From: Sipunculus nudus
Lineage: Eukaryota; Annelida; Sipuncula; Golfingiida; Sipunculidae
Assembly: GCA_026874595.1 (NCBI GenBank)
Contig: CM049313.1
Coordinates: 75,756,659-75,820,658 of the forward strand
Reading direction: 5' to 3'
DNA: 64,000 nucleotides
Shown: positions 10,772-21,465 of the stretch, piece by piece
Layout of the letters: each line of letters opens with the position of its first letter
How positions within the stretch are numbered: position 1 is the stretch's first letter
The notes under the pieces: model-generated
Seen by the model: only the letters and a program-made list of their open reading frames with translations
What the model was told of the DNA's origin: nothing
The model's database searches: none
Program-made: the position numbers and the translations under genes

Positions 10772-13659
10772 GTAAGTAGCTTTTGAAAGATCTATGGACC
10801 ATAAATATCCACATTTTATAATTAATATCAGGATCATGAATATCAATGTCTTAAAAAATCAGGTCATTAGTATTCAGATCAGCTGAATACTTAACAAAGA
10901 AAAAATCTGCTTTAGGTCAGCAAAATTAAAGCATCTTTTTCCCTATAGTATATTTGCTGAAAGAATCTAATTGATGGCTGATCTGGCTTTTGAATTAAAA
11001 ATGAATATTCATGGCTCATGTTTTCTGTAAATGATATACAATATGCCAAGCAGCTGACCTGGTGGTGTTCTTAATTCGTTTTTCTTATGATTTTCATAAA
11101 GACTTTGTTTTATACAGGCTAAATTCTGGCAAAATAAGAGTTATTTATATTGAGAAAACAAGACTTTACTTCTTTATTAGTAAAGTAAACAGTATTGATT
11201 AATTTGGATGCAGACCTGAAGACTAACAGAGTTTTGATAGTAGAACTTGTGAAAATGTATCCACAAATCATTTGACTGTATATTCTGAGTCATATTATTC
11301 AAATTACAATTCTTTAGATATTAATAAGTCTTTTCCTTTATGTGGGGAAGCAGAGAAAATCCCTCTAACATTATAGTTCACCTATACTTGATCCTTCCCT
11401 GACCTACAACTGTTATTCTGCAGTGTACTTGAAACATAAAGTTATGAAAATTTATTTTAAATCCATATATTGTTAGAATACAGATTTAAATACTGGATGC
11501 TTGGTTGTTGTAAGCAAATGTTTAAATCACCACACATAGTTAAAGGAATGGTATTTAGTTATACTGTGATATACTGTTGAAGTACTATCGGTCAGGGTAG
11601 TTGTTACTGCATGTATTATTTTGATACACTTCACACATCAGGTGTGAAGTACAGAAATAACTTCAACGGGGAGACTTGTAATCTCTTAAAGTCATTCAAG
11701 CTTACACAAAGCCACCTACATTATCCAACGTCATGTAAATATCTCGTAAATTGACCAATTTGCCTCCTGTGGGATCTTTGTTTTTTCCCCCTCGTCTCCA
11801 CAAGGAGCAAGAAATCATTAACTATTAAAACTTCAGGAAACTGGCCTTCTGCTTTTAGCAGTTTTATGGATGAACATGGGTGTTCTTGAGTATCACTGCA
11901 GTTATTCTACTTAAAATACTTAGGGCCAGGTCACAGCAGCAAACTCTGTGCCTTTTTATTGTCAGACAACAACACTTGCATGTTACCAGAACCAGTTAGA
12001 TTTAATACTTCTCAGTTTATTTTATTTCCACAGCAGGATTTATAGATGTTATTTAATTGTAATATATCTTGATGGTGTTATAGCCAACATATGGTCATTT
12101 TACCTCGTAGAATTCTATGTGTTATAATCTGGTAAAAAAAAAAAGTCCAGTTGAATTATGGCTGTTTTGTAACTATTCATTTTCCAAACTGAAACAATAG
12201 TTCTCATATAAATGATATCTTACTTGATTCATGGCTGTAAACTATCTTGTATTACTTTTCATATGCTTGAGATATTATCTTCTCCATTCCATTTTATGTC
12301 CATTTTAAATTGGTTTTGTCATCAAATATGATAATTAAGTTTCATTTTGAAGTGCAATGAAATAATTTGTTTTAGTTGGAACTGAAGTTAATAAATATAT
12401 TTTATCTATATTTTATTATATATAATAGTATTTTTAAGTATATTAAGTATTCCCCCCCCCCCCCCAAGTCCTGCTTTTTTTGCTTCAGATAAATACTGGA
12501 TTAACCCCCTGAATGGTATATAGGGTAGCCTCCATTTACAGCACTTGTCAGTTATGGACACTCTTTTTTTACTGATAGTTAACAGTCCTTATAGATCCAG
12601 AATGAGGCATGATAACCTCTACATGGGCGTCTCTCTGTGATAAACGAATCCAAGCTCCGTCCAATGTGCATAATTGAAAGGTACTACTGTACATGAAATA
12701 GGTTGTTACACCTTATTTACTGACATATTTTGAGTCTTGAATCTGTTTATGAAACTGGTAGCAAATAAAGATACAAATTACATATAACCTTTCATGTTTG
12801 GTAGCTTTACATCTTGTTAAGCAGGTTTGTGTATATTTATACTGACTATTATATCTCCTATTTGACAACAAACAGTGATGGACAGGTTCACCCAAGTTCA
12901 TCAGGGATCAGCCCATTATGTCAGCAATGCCAAGGTGGTCTTCTTGTATAAACATTCTGTGTGTGGTCAGGTTCCAGTAACAATTACATCCTGATCTGGC
13001 CAGGGGGCATACAGTGTCCTGCCAGCAAGGGTGGTGTGTAAATTTGAATGCCAAATAAAGATGGTGTGTGCCTGGCTCTTTGTGGCATTCAGCCGGCTTG
13101 GCAAAGTCTTTGAGTAGGAGAGAGATACATCTTACCTGAACAAACAAGGTCACACATTTGTATGAAGAGGATTTGTCATTTTCTCAGCTCCTGATTCAGG
13201 CGTTTCAGGTACAGAGCTTGAGTGTACAGTAAGGATCGCATCTTAATGCACTCTTCATCTGACATAAACCCAGGATCAAGCCTATGACAAACAGCTTACT
13301 TTCATGTAGAGTGGGAGTCCATTCAAAGGATGAAGTGTTCAAAGTATCTTTGAGTATCAGGCTCGCCCTGTATGGTGGCTCTTTATTGAATTCTTATACC
13401 ATCATTGTTCGAGTATAATAGATATACATGTATACCCCTTATACATGTGATGAACTGAACATTAATGCTCATGCAAAAGTGAAAACAACCTCTAGAGAAT
13501 TCAGTCTTTAATAACATAGCCTTGATTTGGAACTGTCTGATAAATAAAGAAGCAAACAAGTAAAAAGCTTATTATGAAAAAGTAACTAAGGATTTAAGCC
13601 AGTAAATGAAAGACGATATATTGATCTTGAAGCCCTCTGGATTTCACATATTCCTTTTT
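10772..13659. other. Non-coding stretch, probable intron downstream of the convertase exon
   Basis: It begins with the donor GTAAGTAG at 10772. AT-rich with homopolymers and no further exon recognised. The minus-strand frames at 12713-12901 and 12908-13153 have no recognisable motif. Confidence 0.6.
12452..12465 (+). repeat. Poly-C run (14)
   Basis: Fourteen consecutive C in AT-rich surroundings. Confidence 0.95.
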
Positions 13660-13688
13660 AGCTCAGCTGACTGAAAGTCATCTGAGCT
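13660..13688 (+). repeat. Head hairpin of element A
   Basis: AGCTCAG and CTGAGCT arms enclose CTGACT and AGTCAT, giving a near-perfect 29-base hairpin. The same head stands at 6424-6452 and 58387-58415, and a decayed one at 62215-62243. Confidence 0.8.
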
Positions 13689-13716
13689 ATAGCGATCACT
13701 CTTTGTCCAACGTCCT

Positions 13717-13769
13717 TCTGTCTGTCCGTCTGTCTCTCTGTCTGTCTGTCTGTCCGTCTGTCCGTCCGT
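13717..13769 (+). repeat. TCTG/TCCG microsatellite after the head
   Basis: Tetranucleotide repeat of TCTG with interspersed TCCG. The same position relative to the head is TCCG-rich at 6470-6505. It is the part of this repeat class most prone to length change. Confidence 0.85.
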
Positions 13770-13776
13770 TAACCAG

Positions 13777-15066
13777 GCACAAATCGTAACCGCTGGACCT
13801 AAAACCTTTTAACTTGGGATTCTGAGAGGTCCATAAAAAATCTCCTTGGAAACCAGAAATTAGGTCTCTGTTACCCATATCCTTCGAGCTATGGGGCCCC
13901 AAAGTACCCCCCAGAAAAGTAAAAAATTTCATACAAAAACTTCAATATCTCATTAACTACTTGACTGATGGTCATGATTTTTCGCATACATATTGATCAT
14001 GAGATGATACATCACTTCCTGCAGACTGGTGGCGCCAACTATATTGATCCATTTTTAACGAATTTTTTTCTCTATTTTTGAGACCTTTAAAAATGTGAAC
14101 ATCTGTGAACATGGCACAAAATCGTAACGACTGGACCTAGAATCTTCATTCTTGACACACAGGGAGACCCATGATAAGTCTCCATGGAAACCTGATATTA
14201 GGTCTCTGTTACCCATATCCTTTGAGCTATGGAACTCCAAAGTACAGCTCAGAATAATGGAAAATTTGATACAAAAGCTGAAGTATCTGAACAACTAATG
14301 CAGAGATAACCATAATTTTTTGCATGGATATTGATCATGCAGTGTTTCATCAGTTTCTGCAGACTGGTGGCACCCCTGTATTTGTTCGGGTTTTTTTTTA
14401 CGAAATTTTTCTCTATTTTTGAGACCTTTAAAGATATGAACATCTGTTAACAGGGCACAAATCATAAAAACTGGACCTAGAATCTTCATTCTTGACACAC
14501 AGGGAGACCCATGAAAAGTTTCCATGGAAACCTGAAATTAGGTCTCTGTTACCCATATTCTTTAAGCTGTATGGCTCCAAAATACCTCCCAGAATAATGG
14601 AAAATTTGATACAAAAACTGCAGTATCTCAATAACTACAACACTGATGGTCATGATTTTTGGCATACATATTGATCATGAGCTGTTCCATCAGTTTCTGC
14701 AGACTGGGTGCTCCACCTCTATTTTTTTTTCAAATTTTTGCGAATTGTTTACTCTTTTTTTTTGAGACCTTTAAAGATGTGGTTATCTGTCAACAGGGTA
14801 CAAATCGCAACAACTGGACCTAGAATCTTCATTCTTGTCATGCAAGGAGGCCCATGAAAAGTGCCTGTGGAAACTTGAAATTAGGTCTCTGTTACCCATA
14901 TCCTTCAAGCTATAGGACTCTGAAGTATCCCTCAGAATAATGGACAATTTGATACAAAAGCTGAAGTATCTGAACAAATAATGCAGAGATCACCATGATT
15001 CTTTGCATGGATATTGACCATTAAGTGTTTTTATTGGTTTCTGCAGACAGTTGGAGCCACCTGTTT
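13777..15066 (+). repeat. Four tandem units of about 340 bp
   Basis: Units begin at GCACAAATCGTAAC-like sites at 13777, 14114 and 14455 and at GGTACAAATCGC at 14797, spaced 337, 341 and about 342 bp. Each holds ACTGGACCTAGAATCTTCAT, GAAATTAGGTCTCTGTTACC, a TTGATCATGA block and a GGTGGCGCCA-like core, then CTCTATTTTTGAGACCTTT. The short minus-strand frames here resemble one another only because they read the same repeat in the same phase. The fourth unit is interrupted near 15066 by element B. Confidence 0.85.
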
Positions 15067-15071
15067 TTTGG

Positions 15072-16757
15072 ATCTGCCAAAACGAAGTTTTTGACCGGGT
15101 TCCTCTGCCGCTGCCGCGTTCGTTTCCAGAGAGCTCCTCTGAGACTAATGGACCGATTTTTCCGAAACTTGCAGCAATTATCGGGTCACATGTGAACTGG
15201 TGCCTAACCAATTTTCGTTGACCTCTGACCTTTCCTCTATCCAGCGTCCATTTGTGTGTCTGTTTCCACACATAAACCCTCATATCTCGGGAACCGTTTG
15301 ACCGATCAGGAAATAAAAATTATACAAATGTAGCCCTTGGATTGCTTTATAACATACACAACAAATGGTGGCACCACCTGTAACCATGTTTGCACAGTGT
15401 CCATCTGTTCATCTGCCTTGTGTTAAAATCACTCATATCTCTGCAGTGAATTGACTAATTCACCTGAAATTCGTCATGCGTATACATCCTGGATAGCTTT
15501 CTTGTTTTATGACAGGGGGCGCCACCTACATTCACATTCACGCTGATGACATCCAAGCTGATATCTCGGGAACCGTTTGACAGATCAGGAAATAAAATTA
15601 ATACAAATGTAGCCCTTTGATAGCTCTATAACATACACAAAAAATGGTGGCGCCACCTGTAACCATGTTTGCACAGTGTCCATCTGTTCATCTGCCTTGT
15701 GTTAAAATCACTCATATCTCTGCAGTGAATTGACTAATTCACCTAAAATTCGTCATGCATATACATCCTGGATAGCTTTCTTGATTTTATGACAGGGGGC
15801 GCCATCACGTTCACGCTGATGACATCCAAGCTCATATCTCGGGAACCATTTGACCGATTGGGCCAAAAGTTTGCATGTGTATAGATCTCACATAGCTCTT
15901 TATCATATGCAAAACTGGTGGCGCCACCTGCAACCATTTTTGCACAGCATCTGTCTTTTGTCTGCCATGGGATAATGTCACTTATATCTGGGCAGTGGTT
16001 TGACATATCTGCCTAAAATTTTGCAGTTTTATACATCCTGGATAGCTTTCTTGATTTTATGACAGGTGGTGCCACCTACATACTAGTTTATGCTGCAGAC
16101 ATCCAAGCTCATATCTCAGGAACCATTTGAACGATTGGGCCAAAATTTTGCATGTGTATAGATCTCACATAGGTCTTTATCATACAAAAAACTGGAGGGG
16201 CCACCTGCAACCATTTTTGCACATTTTGCACAGCGTCTGACTGTTAGTCTGCCGTGGCCTAAAATCACTCATTTCTCTGTAGTGGTTCGATATAACTGCC
16301 TAAAATTTTGCAGGTTTATACATCCTGGACAGCTTTCTTGATTTTATGACAGGTGGCGCCACCTACATTCTAGTTAATGCTGCACACATCCAAGCTCATA
16401 TCTAAGGAACCATTTGACTGATTGGGCCAAAATTGTGCATGTGTTTAGATCTCACATAGGTCTTTATCATACACAAAACTGGAGGGGTCACCTGCAACCA
16501 TTTTTGCACAGTGTCTGTCTGTTTGTCTGCCCTGGGCTAAAATCACTCATATACATGTAGTGGTTTGACTTTTCTGCCTAAAATTTTGCATATGCATACA
16601 ACTTGGACAGCTTTCTGGATTTGTGGTAGGTGGCACAACCTACATACACATTTAGGCTGCAGACATCCATGCTAATATGCAACATACCTCACTCTATTTT
16701 TCCCTTGCCACTCAATCCATGCCTCACTTCACCCGTTCCACTCTGATTTTGGCGGAT
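15072..16757 (+). mobile_element. Element B, nested inside element A
   Basis: The left end ATCTGCCAAAACGAAG (15072-15087) and right end GATTTTGGCGGAT (16745-16757) form an imperfect terminal inverted repeat. After the left end come a GCCGCTGCCGC-rich stretch and the block CGGGTCACATGTGAACTG, then TTGACCTCTGACCTTTCCTC. These recur at 63706-63890 in the copy at the window's right edge, which defines B independently of A. The interior is tandem units of about 275 bp. No protein is encoded. The exact borders are uncertain by a few bases, and no target-site duplication was resolved. Confidence 0.6.
15280..16680 (+). repeat. Tandem units of about 275 bp with internal half-units
   Basis: CTCATATCTCGGGAACC-type starts occur near 15281, 15560, 15832, 16108 and 16394, about 271-286 bp apart. 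Each unit consists of two similar halves. One carries GGAACCGTTTGACCGAT and ends in a GGTGGCGCCACCTG core followed by CAACCATTTTTGCACA. The other carries TCTGCAGTGAATTGACT and ends in a GGGGGCGCCACCTAC core. Exact GGTGGCGCCACC palindromes are at 15646-15657, 15917-15928 and 16352-16363. The open frame on the minus strand at 15743-16006 reads through the repeat and is not a gene. Confidence 0.8.
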
Positions 16758-16940
16758 ACACGTAGTCACTTGTCAGTTACCCGTATTCTGGTTTTTAAAG
16801 TTTACACATTTTTTCTCTATTTTTGAGATATTTAAATACAGACTAAATCTTGGCCTGTTGGTTAATCTGTTTGATGCTTCAGTTGAATGGGTATATACTA
16901 CCATTCTGATGATAAAATTTCCTTTTGCAAATCTCTTCCC

Positions 16941-16976
16941 AGTCAGCTGAGCGTCATGACCCATGGGTCACTTGTT
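16941..16976 (+). repeat. Tail of element A
   Basis: AGTCAGCTGAGC is followed by the perfect 14-base palindrome TGACCCATGGGTCA (16957-16970) and CTTGTT. Near-identical tails are at 21433-21465 and 61514-61547. Confidence 0.8.
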
Positions 16977-16994
16977 CAGAATAAGTATAATGTC

Positions 16995-17150
16995 TCTAGA
17001 GAGCACTGAGAAGAGCTCATACCTTCACCAAGGCAAAAAAATTATCTTTGATCCACCTGTTTATCAAGGTCTACACCAAAGTTTTATTTGATCTTCCCAA
17101 GACCATGTTCCAACTTATGTGAAAATCTGTACTGCAATGTTTGCATTAAA
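16995..17150 (+). repeat. Fragment of the CCTCCGCCA-type repeat
   Basis: A decayed copy: ATACCTTCACCAAGGCAAAA near 17020, CACCAAAGTTTTAT, then GAAAATCTGTACTGC. The order of blocks matches 3473-3975. Confidence 0.45.
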
Positions 17151-17411
17151 ATTCTGCAGTTTTGCATTTCTGGTATACTGTAATATTCTACGATTATTTA
17201 TGTATTCCATGATTAACATAAAATACCCCATTAGGCATTTTTTTTCTCTGCTCAGCATTGTGGTTTCATATGATGGACTTCTGTACCATTTCCTAACAAT
17301 ATGCTTCAACACAAGTGTAGATAATTGCACCATGTGAGGATTCTTTAATAATTCAAACATGAACATTGATGCAAACAAAGACATACAGTTGGCAAGAACA
17401 TATAAACTACA

Positions 17412-18255
17412 TTGCATCTAATCTTAAGCAAGTTAAAACATCTCCTAGATAGAACAACCTTACAAAATATATATTTCTCATATATCAGACCACTCTTAGA
17501 ATATGGAAACATCTTATGGAGCAACTGTACCCAGGAACAAGACCAGACACTTGAAAAAATACAACTGATAGCTGCAAGAATTGTAATGGGAGGGGTCAAA
17601 GGAACATCACATGAACTCTTATATCTTGAATCAGGATGAGAAACTCTTCAAAAGAGAAGAGAAAACAAACAAATCCTCCTTGTACATAAAATGATTAACA
17701 ATGAAAGTCCGCAGTATCTACGCATTCTTCTTCCACCTCCACATAGTAACATATACGAAACCAGATTTGTAATACACAACCTTACTCCAATACAAGCAAG
17801 AACTGATTTATATTTCAACTCTTTTTCTCCCAAAATCAATCAGATTATGGAACCAAATGGATCTTGATAAGAAAGCTTGCTTGACAAGTGCCTCATTAAA
17901 CTACCAATTGAAAAAATCAGCTCTAAGAACTAAAACACCTACGTACTACAACTCAGGAACCAGAAAATCACAAATAATCCATGCACGCATGAGAATGAAA
18001 TGTAGTGATCTAAATTATCATATGTACACAAGACATATTAGCGACACCAAAAAATGTCAATGTGGCCACCCATCAGAAGATCCCAACCACTACCTACTGC
18101 AATGCCACCTCTATAACTCCACTAGGAAAACATACTTACCTAGGGATACCCCATTAAAAGTTCTACTTTTTGGTGACCCAAAAATAGATGACAAATCAAA
18201 CAAGGAAATATTCGAATCGGTAGCAAACTTTATTGAAAACTCAAACAGATTCTAA
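17412..18255 (+). pseudogene. Broken ORF2 C-terminus of a LINE reverse transcriptase
   Basis: The first frame reads YSYIRPLLEYGN-like residues (FSYIRPLLEYGNILW), then LEKIQLIAARI. This is the post-catalytic region that in such elements follows the YADD motif, so the catalytic palm itself is absent. A TGA at 17637-17639 falls where a Trp (TGG) is expected before ETLQKRRENKQ, and the frame stays open for about 65 more codons. A one-base shift around 17833-17845 then moves reading to the frame that starts IRLWNQMDLDK and ends at 18255. That part holds the terminal Cys/His region CQCGHPSEDPNHYLLQC, the usual C-x-C-x(8)-H-x4-C signature at the end of these proteins. At least two lesions make it non-functional. 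Confidence 0.85.
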
Positions 18256-18419
18256 CATAAAATAATTTGACGATTTTGACAAACTCATCCCACACCCACC
18301 AAAACTCTCTCTCTCCTGTCAACTGGCACCTTACACTTTCCAAATCACAACTAAAAACATAGTCATTATGCTATCCACATCTTCCATGATACTTCAGTCA
18401 TCAATATGTTAACATCACA

Positions 18420-18430
18420 CCCCCCCCCCC
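18420..18430 (+). repeat. Poly-C run (11)
   Basis: Eleven C within the 3' untranslated region of the LINE fragment. Confidence 0.95.
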
Positions 18431-18466
18431 TGCCATGCATCAGAAAATTACCACTTTAGAATTCAG

Positions 18467-18501
18467 GAGCGAGCTTCATAAGCTTTAAGTAGCTTGCGCT
18501 C
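18467..18501 (+). ncRNA. 3' hairpin of the LINE
   Basis: The arms GAGCGAGCT and AGCTTGCGCTC can pair with a small bulge around an A/T-rich loop containing AAGCTTTAAG. It stands about 80 bases before the polyadenylation signal. Many LINEs carry a 3' stem-loop recognised by their own reverse transcriptase; that role is inferred here. Confidence 0.5.
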
Positions 18502-18618
18502 AATCTATTAATACAAGTTTATATTTATATATGTGCTTAGGTAGAATACCACATGAATGTACTTACTATGTATTGTGTCAATAAATCATTCAAAAAAAAA
18601 AAGACTTACAGTTAACAA

Positions 18619-21349
18619 ATAGTCATACAAAGTGTCAAGAAATATTTACAACGGCTTCACATTATCATGATTAATCCATCTACCAGTGAATCATGTTGAA
18701 TATTTATTTACTTCTCCTAGGATGTAGCCCCATAATATACAGCCTGTTAGGCCATTTACACATTTGGATGTAGACCACTAGGATGTGTACTGTATTCAAA
18801 ACTTTTGAACTCCTTGTAGATGGCTAGTCTGACAGAAGGACTGACAGAAAAACTTAAAAAAAAAACTGAACAATACAAGGCACTCATCCCCATCAAGCTA
18901 GCTGTGTTTCAGCAGGATTAAAAAAATACAGTTGTCTAGCCTAATCCCAACAGGATGCCAAAAAATTCATTGTCTTATTGGGATGCATCCCTTTGGGCAG
19001 ACACTGGACTGTCTCCATGTATCTATATCTTCCACACAAGTATTATTATTATAGTCTATATATGGTCAATTACCACTGCAGAGGAATACGTGATTAATGG
19101 ATGTAAGAAGATGTACATCTCTATATTTTTAACTGTAATATACTAATGTAAAAAGTTTTTTTGAGGTCAATGCCCAGCCTGTAGCTGTTTCAACAAACAG
19201 GAAATGCTTTAAGAATGGTGGGTAGCTTTATTGTTTATTCATTGAAGCTTTGTATCAGGAGGGAAAACGAAATTGATCTCCATAAATTAGACTAGAAATG
19301 ATACATTGCTTTCGTTTCAGTTGGCAATAGATACAGCAGATGACATTTCTACAGAACCTCAATTTCCCAATATATGTGGCTGAAGCATATAAGATGATAA
19401 GTTGCTTTGTAGTCTATGCATTATTTTACCCAGGGAATGTCCAGGCATGCCCCTTCAAAGATTCTAAACTGATGTTTACATGGGCAGTTTATATTGACTT
19501 TCATAGCATTGTTTACATTTAATCCTATGATAAATGAGTGCATGACTGTTATGACGATTTCCTCATCATTTATTCATAGTTTCTACCGTTTATGATACCT
19601 GCCAATGGCATATTTGCAGATTATGATTTTGAATGTTGCGGTGTGTGATTATGCATGTGCTTCATTTGGTTTATAAAGTCTTTCTAAAGATTGGTCATGA
19701 ATATTCATTGAATGTTTTTCCAGTTGTAATCTTATGACAGAGGTTTTCTCCTGTTCTGCTGATCATAAAGGAATGCCAAAAATATCCAGACCAGTTTAAC
19801 ACACAGTTCCACAAATTGAGCTGAATAAACTTTGGGGTACAGAATGCAGTTGTATACCAGTTATCCTAAAGGATTATTTTATAAAAAAAAAGTTTGCAGT
19901 ATTTATATGAATGTAACAAGACTAAATTACATCTGTCACTGACAGCACTAAAGATTGTGTACTCAGTATTTGGGAGTGAATAAAGATATGAAGTGCTGTA
20001 ATTATGTATTTAGATCTCTCAGTGGTTTTACAGGTGAACACCCACTGAGGTCTTAATATATTATTTATGAATGACATATACTTATGCCCTTTCTGTTTCA
20101 AGCCTTTAATCATCTCCAGAAATTATTTTTTGTCATCACTCCAGTCAAAGATGTATGTTATATAACTCATTTGAGCCAAACCAAACAAAGTATATAGTGT
20201 GAGAGGGATTTTCTGTTTTTTTTTACTGGTTGACATTACGTATGTGGAATTTTGCCAACGCCTTTGAAGGATATGAAATTGTGCTGTAGTTCTTGTTATA
20301 CTTTGTATGAACCATGCAAAGTTGGGTAGTCCATTTACTTTGACACCTGTTTTAAATTCTTTGAAGGGTTCCAGACAAATGGACCAATTAGAAACTTTAA
20401 TAATCTCTTAAAACAATGATTAACGGAAAACAGGAGCATGCAGTGATTCTGTATAGATTCTTTTGGCATGGCCTGAATTATCTGTCTGGTTCTCTTTCCA
20501 TCTTCTGACTCAGTTTTAATTACTTTATACTGATGGGTATTGATTATCTTGGTGTGGACTTTTTAAACATCTAAAGGACTGCCATTGTTGGGTCATTGTA
20601 GAAGTTCAACAACCTCTGAGAGATCACTAGGTCAGACATGGAGATACGAGATGACAGGTCTCCTTGCGATCGAAGTTCTCTGATGCAATTTAAATTTAAT
20701 ATTCGTAGTCCCTTGCGTTCTGTGTGCCCCCCAGGGTATAAATTGTTCTCCTGCTTCAGCAGTGACCAGTGAAGTATATGTGACTTCAAACTTGGTGTTG
20801 TGTTCAGATGTATAGACATTTCTGTCTGAGGGTATTGATTCAGCTTTCTTTGTTGAACTTCTGCTGTACCAGACTGTTATATAATGTTGACACAGTAAGA
20901 CAGTGTACCATGCCTTGTACCTTCTAGAGCTTAAGTCCTGCTTGTATTGGGGAGGAGTTTGCTCAAAGATGAAAACTGATTCTTCATGGGTATGAATCAT
21001 ACATTTCAGAATTCCTCAGAATAAAAATCCTTTCAAAGATTCTGAAGAGCCTGGCTTTACTAATATGAAAAGAACATGACATAACATAACCTGAAACAGT
21101 TTTTTTTATTAGTCTATATTTTTTTTCTAAAAATCTGATATTGAGCCAGTCTGAAGAATCAGAGAAGTTTTGTTTAGAAAAGCATGAGAAAAAATTGCTC
21201 ACATATTGAAATTTTTTATAAAACCTTAAGAGCCGACACAATCCAGTAAATATTATAATGCTTGTGAGTACGACACACAAGGATAGAAGGTAAAGTTCTA
21301 ACCTCCTTTTCTTTTAAGAGGAAAGGGTTTGGTCTGAAGTTTTATTGCC
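18619..21349. other. Non-coding stretch, no gene recognised
   Basis: AT-rich. The overlapping minus-strand frames at 20571-20819 and 20632-21000 (up to 122 codons) show no recognisable motif and overlap each other in different frames, which argues against coding. Confidence 0.55.
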
Positions 21350-21465
21350 ATAATCATGCATGAACAATGATGCCACCTACATTATCTTAATTAGATATTA
21401 GTCTGTGCAAGGACATATTGTCAACATGTCAGTCGGCTGAGCGTCATGACCCACGGGTCACTTGG
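21350..21465 (+). repeat. 3' fragment of element A
   Basis: A short ATGCCACCTACATTATCTT core precedes the tail TCGGCTGAGCGTCATGACC and CACGGGTCACTTGG. The palindrome carries one substitution compared with 16957-16970. No head is found upstream, so this is a solitary right end. Confidence 0.65.

Larger units (their letters stand above)
13660..16976 (+). mobile_element. Composite repeat element A with terminal inverted repeats
   Basis: The left end carries GCTCAGCTGACT (13661-13672) and the right end its reverse complement AGTCAGCTGAGC (16941-16952), a perfect 12-bp terminal inverted repeat about 3.3 kb apart. The left end folds into a hairpin and is followed by GTCT/GTCCGTCT microsatellite, then four tandem units of about 340 bp. 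The right end continues into a perfect palindrome TGACCCATGGGTCA and then CTTGTT. A second element (15072-16757) interrupts it. CTCTATTTTTGAGA occurs within the left tandem units and again at about 16813 just right of the insert, which supports the nesting. No transposase or other protein is encoded, so it is probably non-autonomous. Related ends occur at 6424, 21433, 58387, 61514 and 62215. Confidence 0.65.
17397..18602 (+). mobile_element. 5'-truncated LINE (non-LTR retrotransposon)
   Basis: A sense-strand insertion ending in AATAAA (18580-18585) and an A-run (18592-18602). It is flanked by similar 18-bp sequences, AAGACATACAGTTGGCAA (17378-17395) and AAGACTTACAGTTAACAA (18601-18618). These match at 15 of 18 positions and read as an aged target-site duplication. 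Only the 3' end of the second frame and the 3' untranslated region remain. The coding remnant is typical of the C-terminal region of Jockey/CR1-like ORF2 proteins; the clade is not resolved. The mismatched flanks and broken frame point to an old, dead copy. Confidence 0.8.

Noticed and set aside
13696-15283. Series of minus-strand frames with similar peptides (GNRDLISGF-type)
   Set aside because: They are the same 340-bp tandem repeat read in successive units, so their similarity is that of the DNA repeat and not evidence of a protein family.
20571-21000. Overlapping minus-strand frames of 82 and 122 codons
   Set aside because: Two frames overlap in different phases and neither carries a motif that I recognise.
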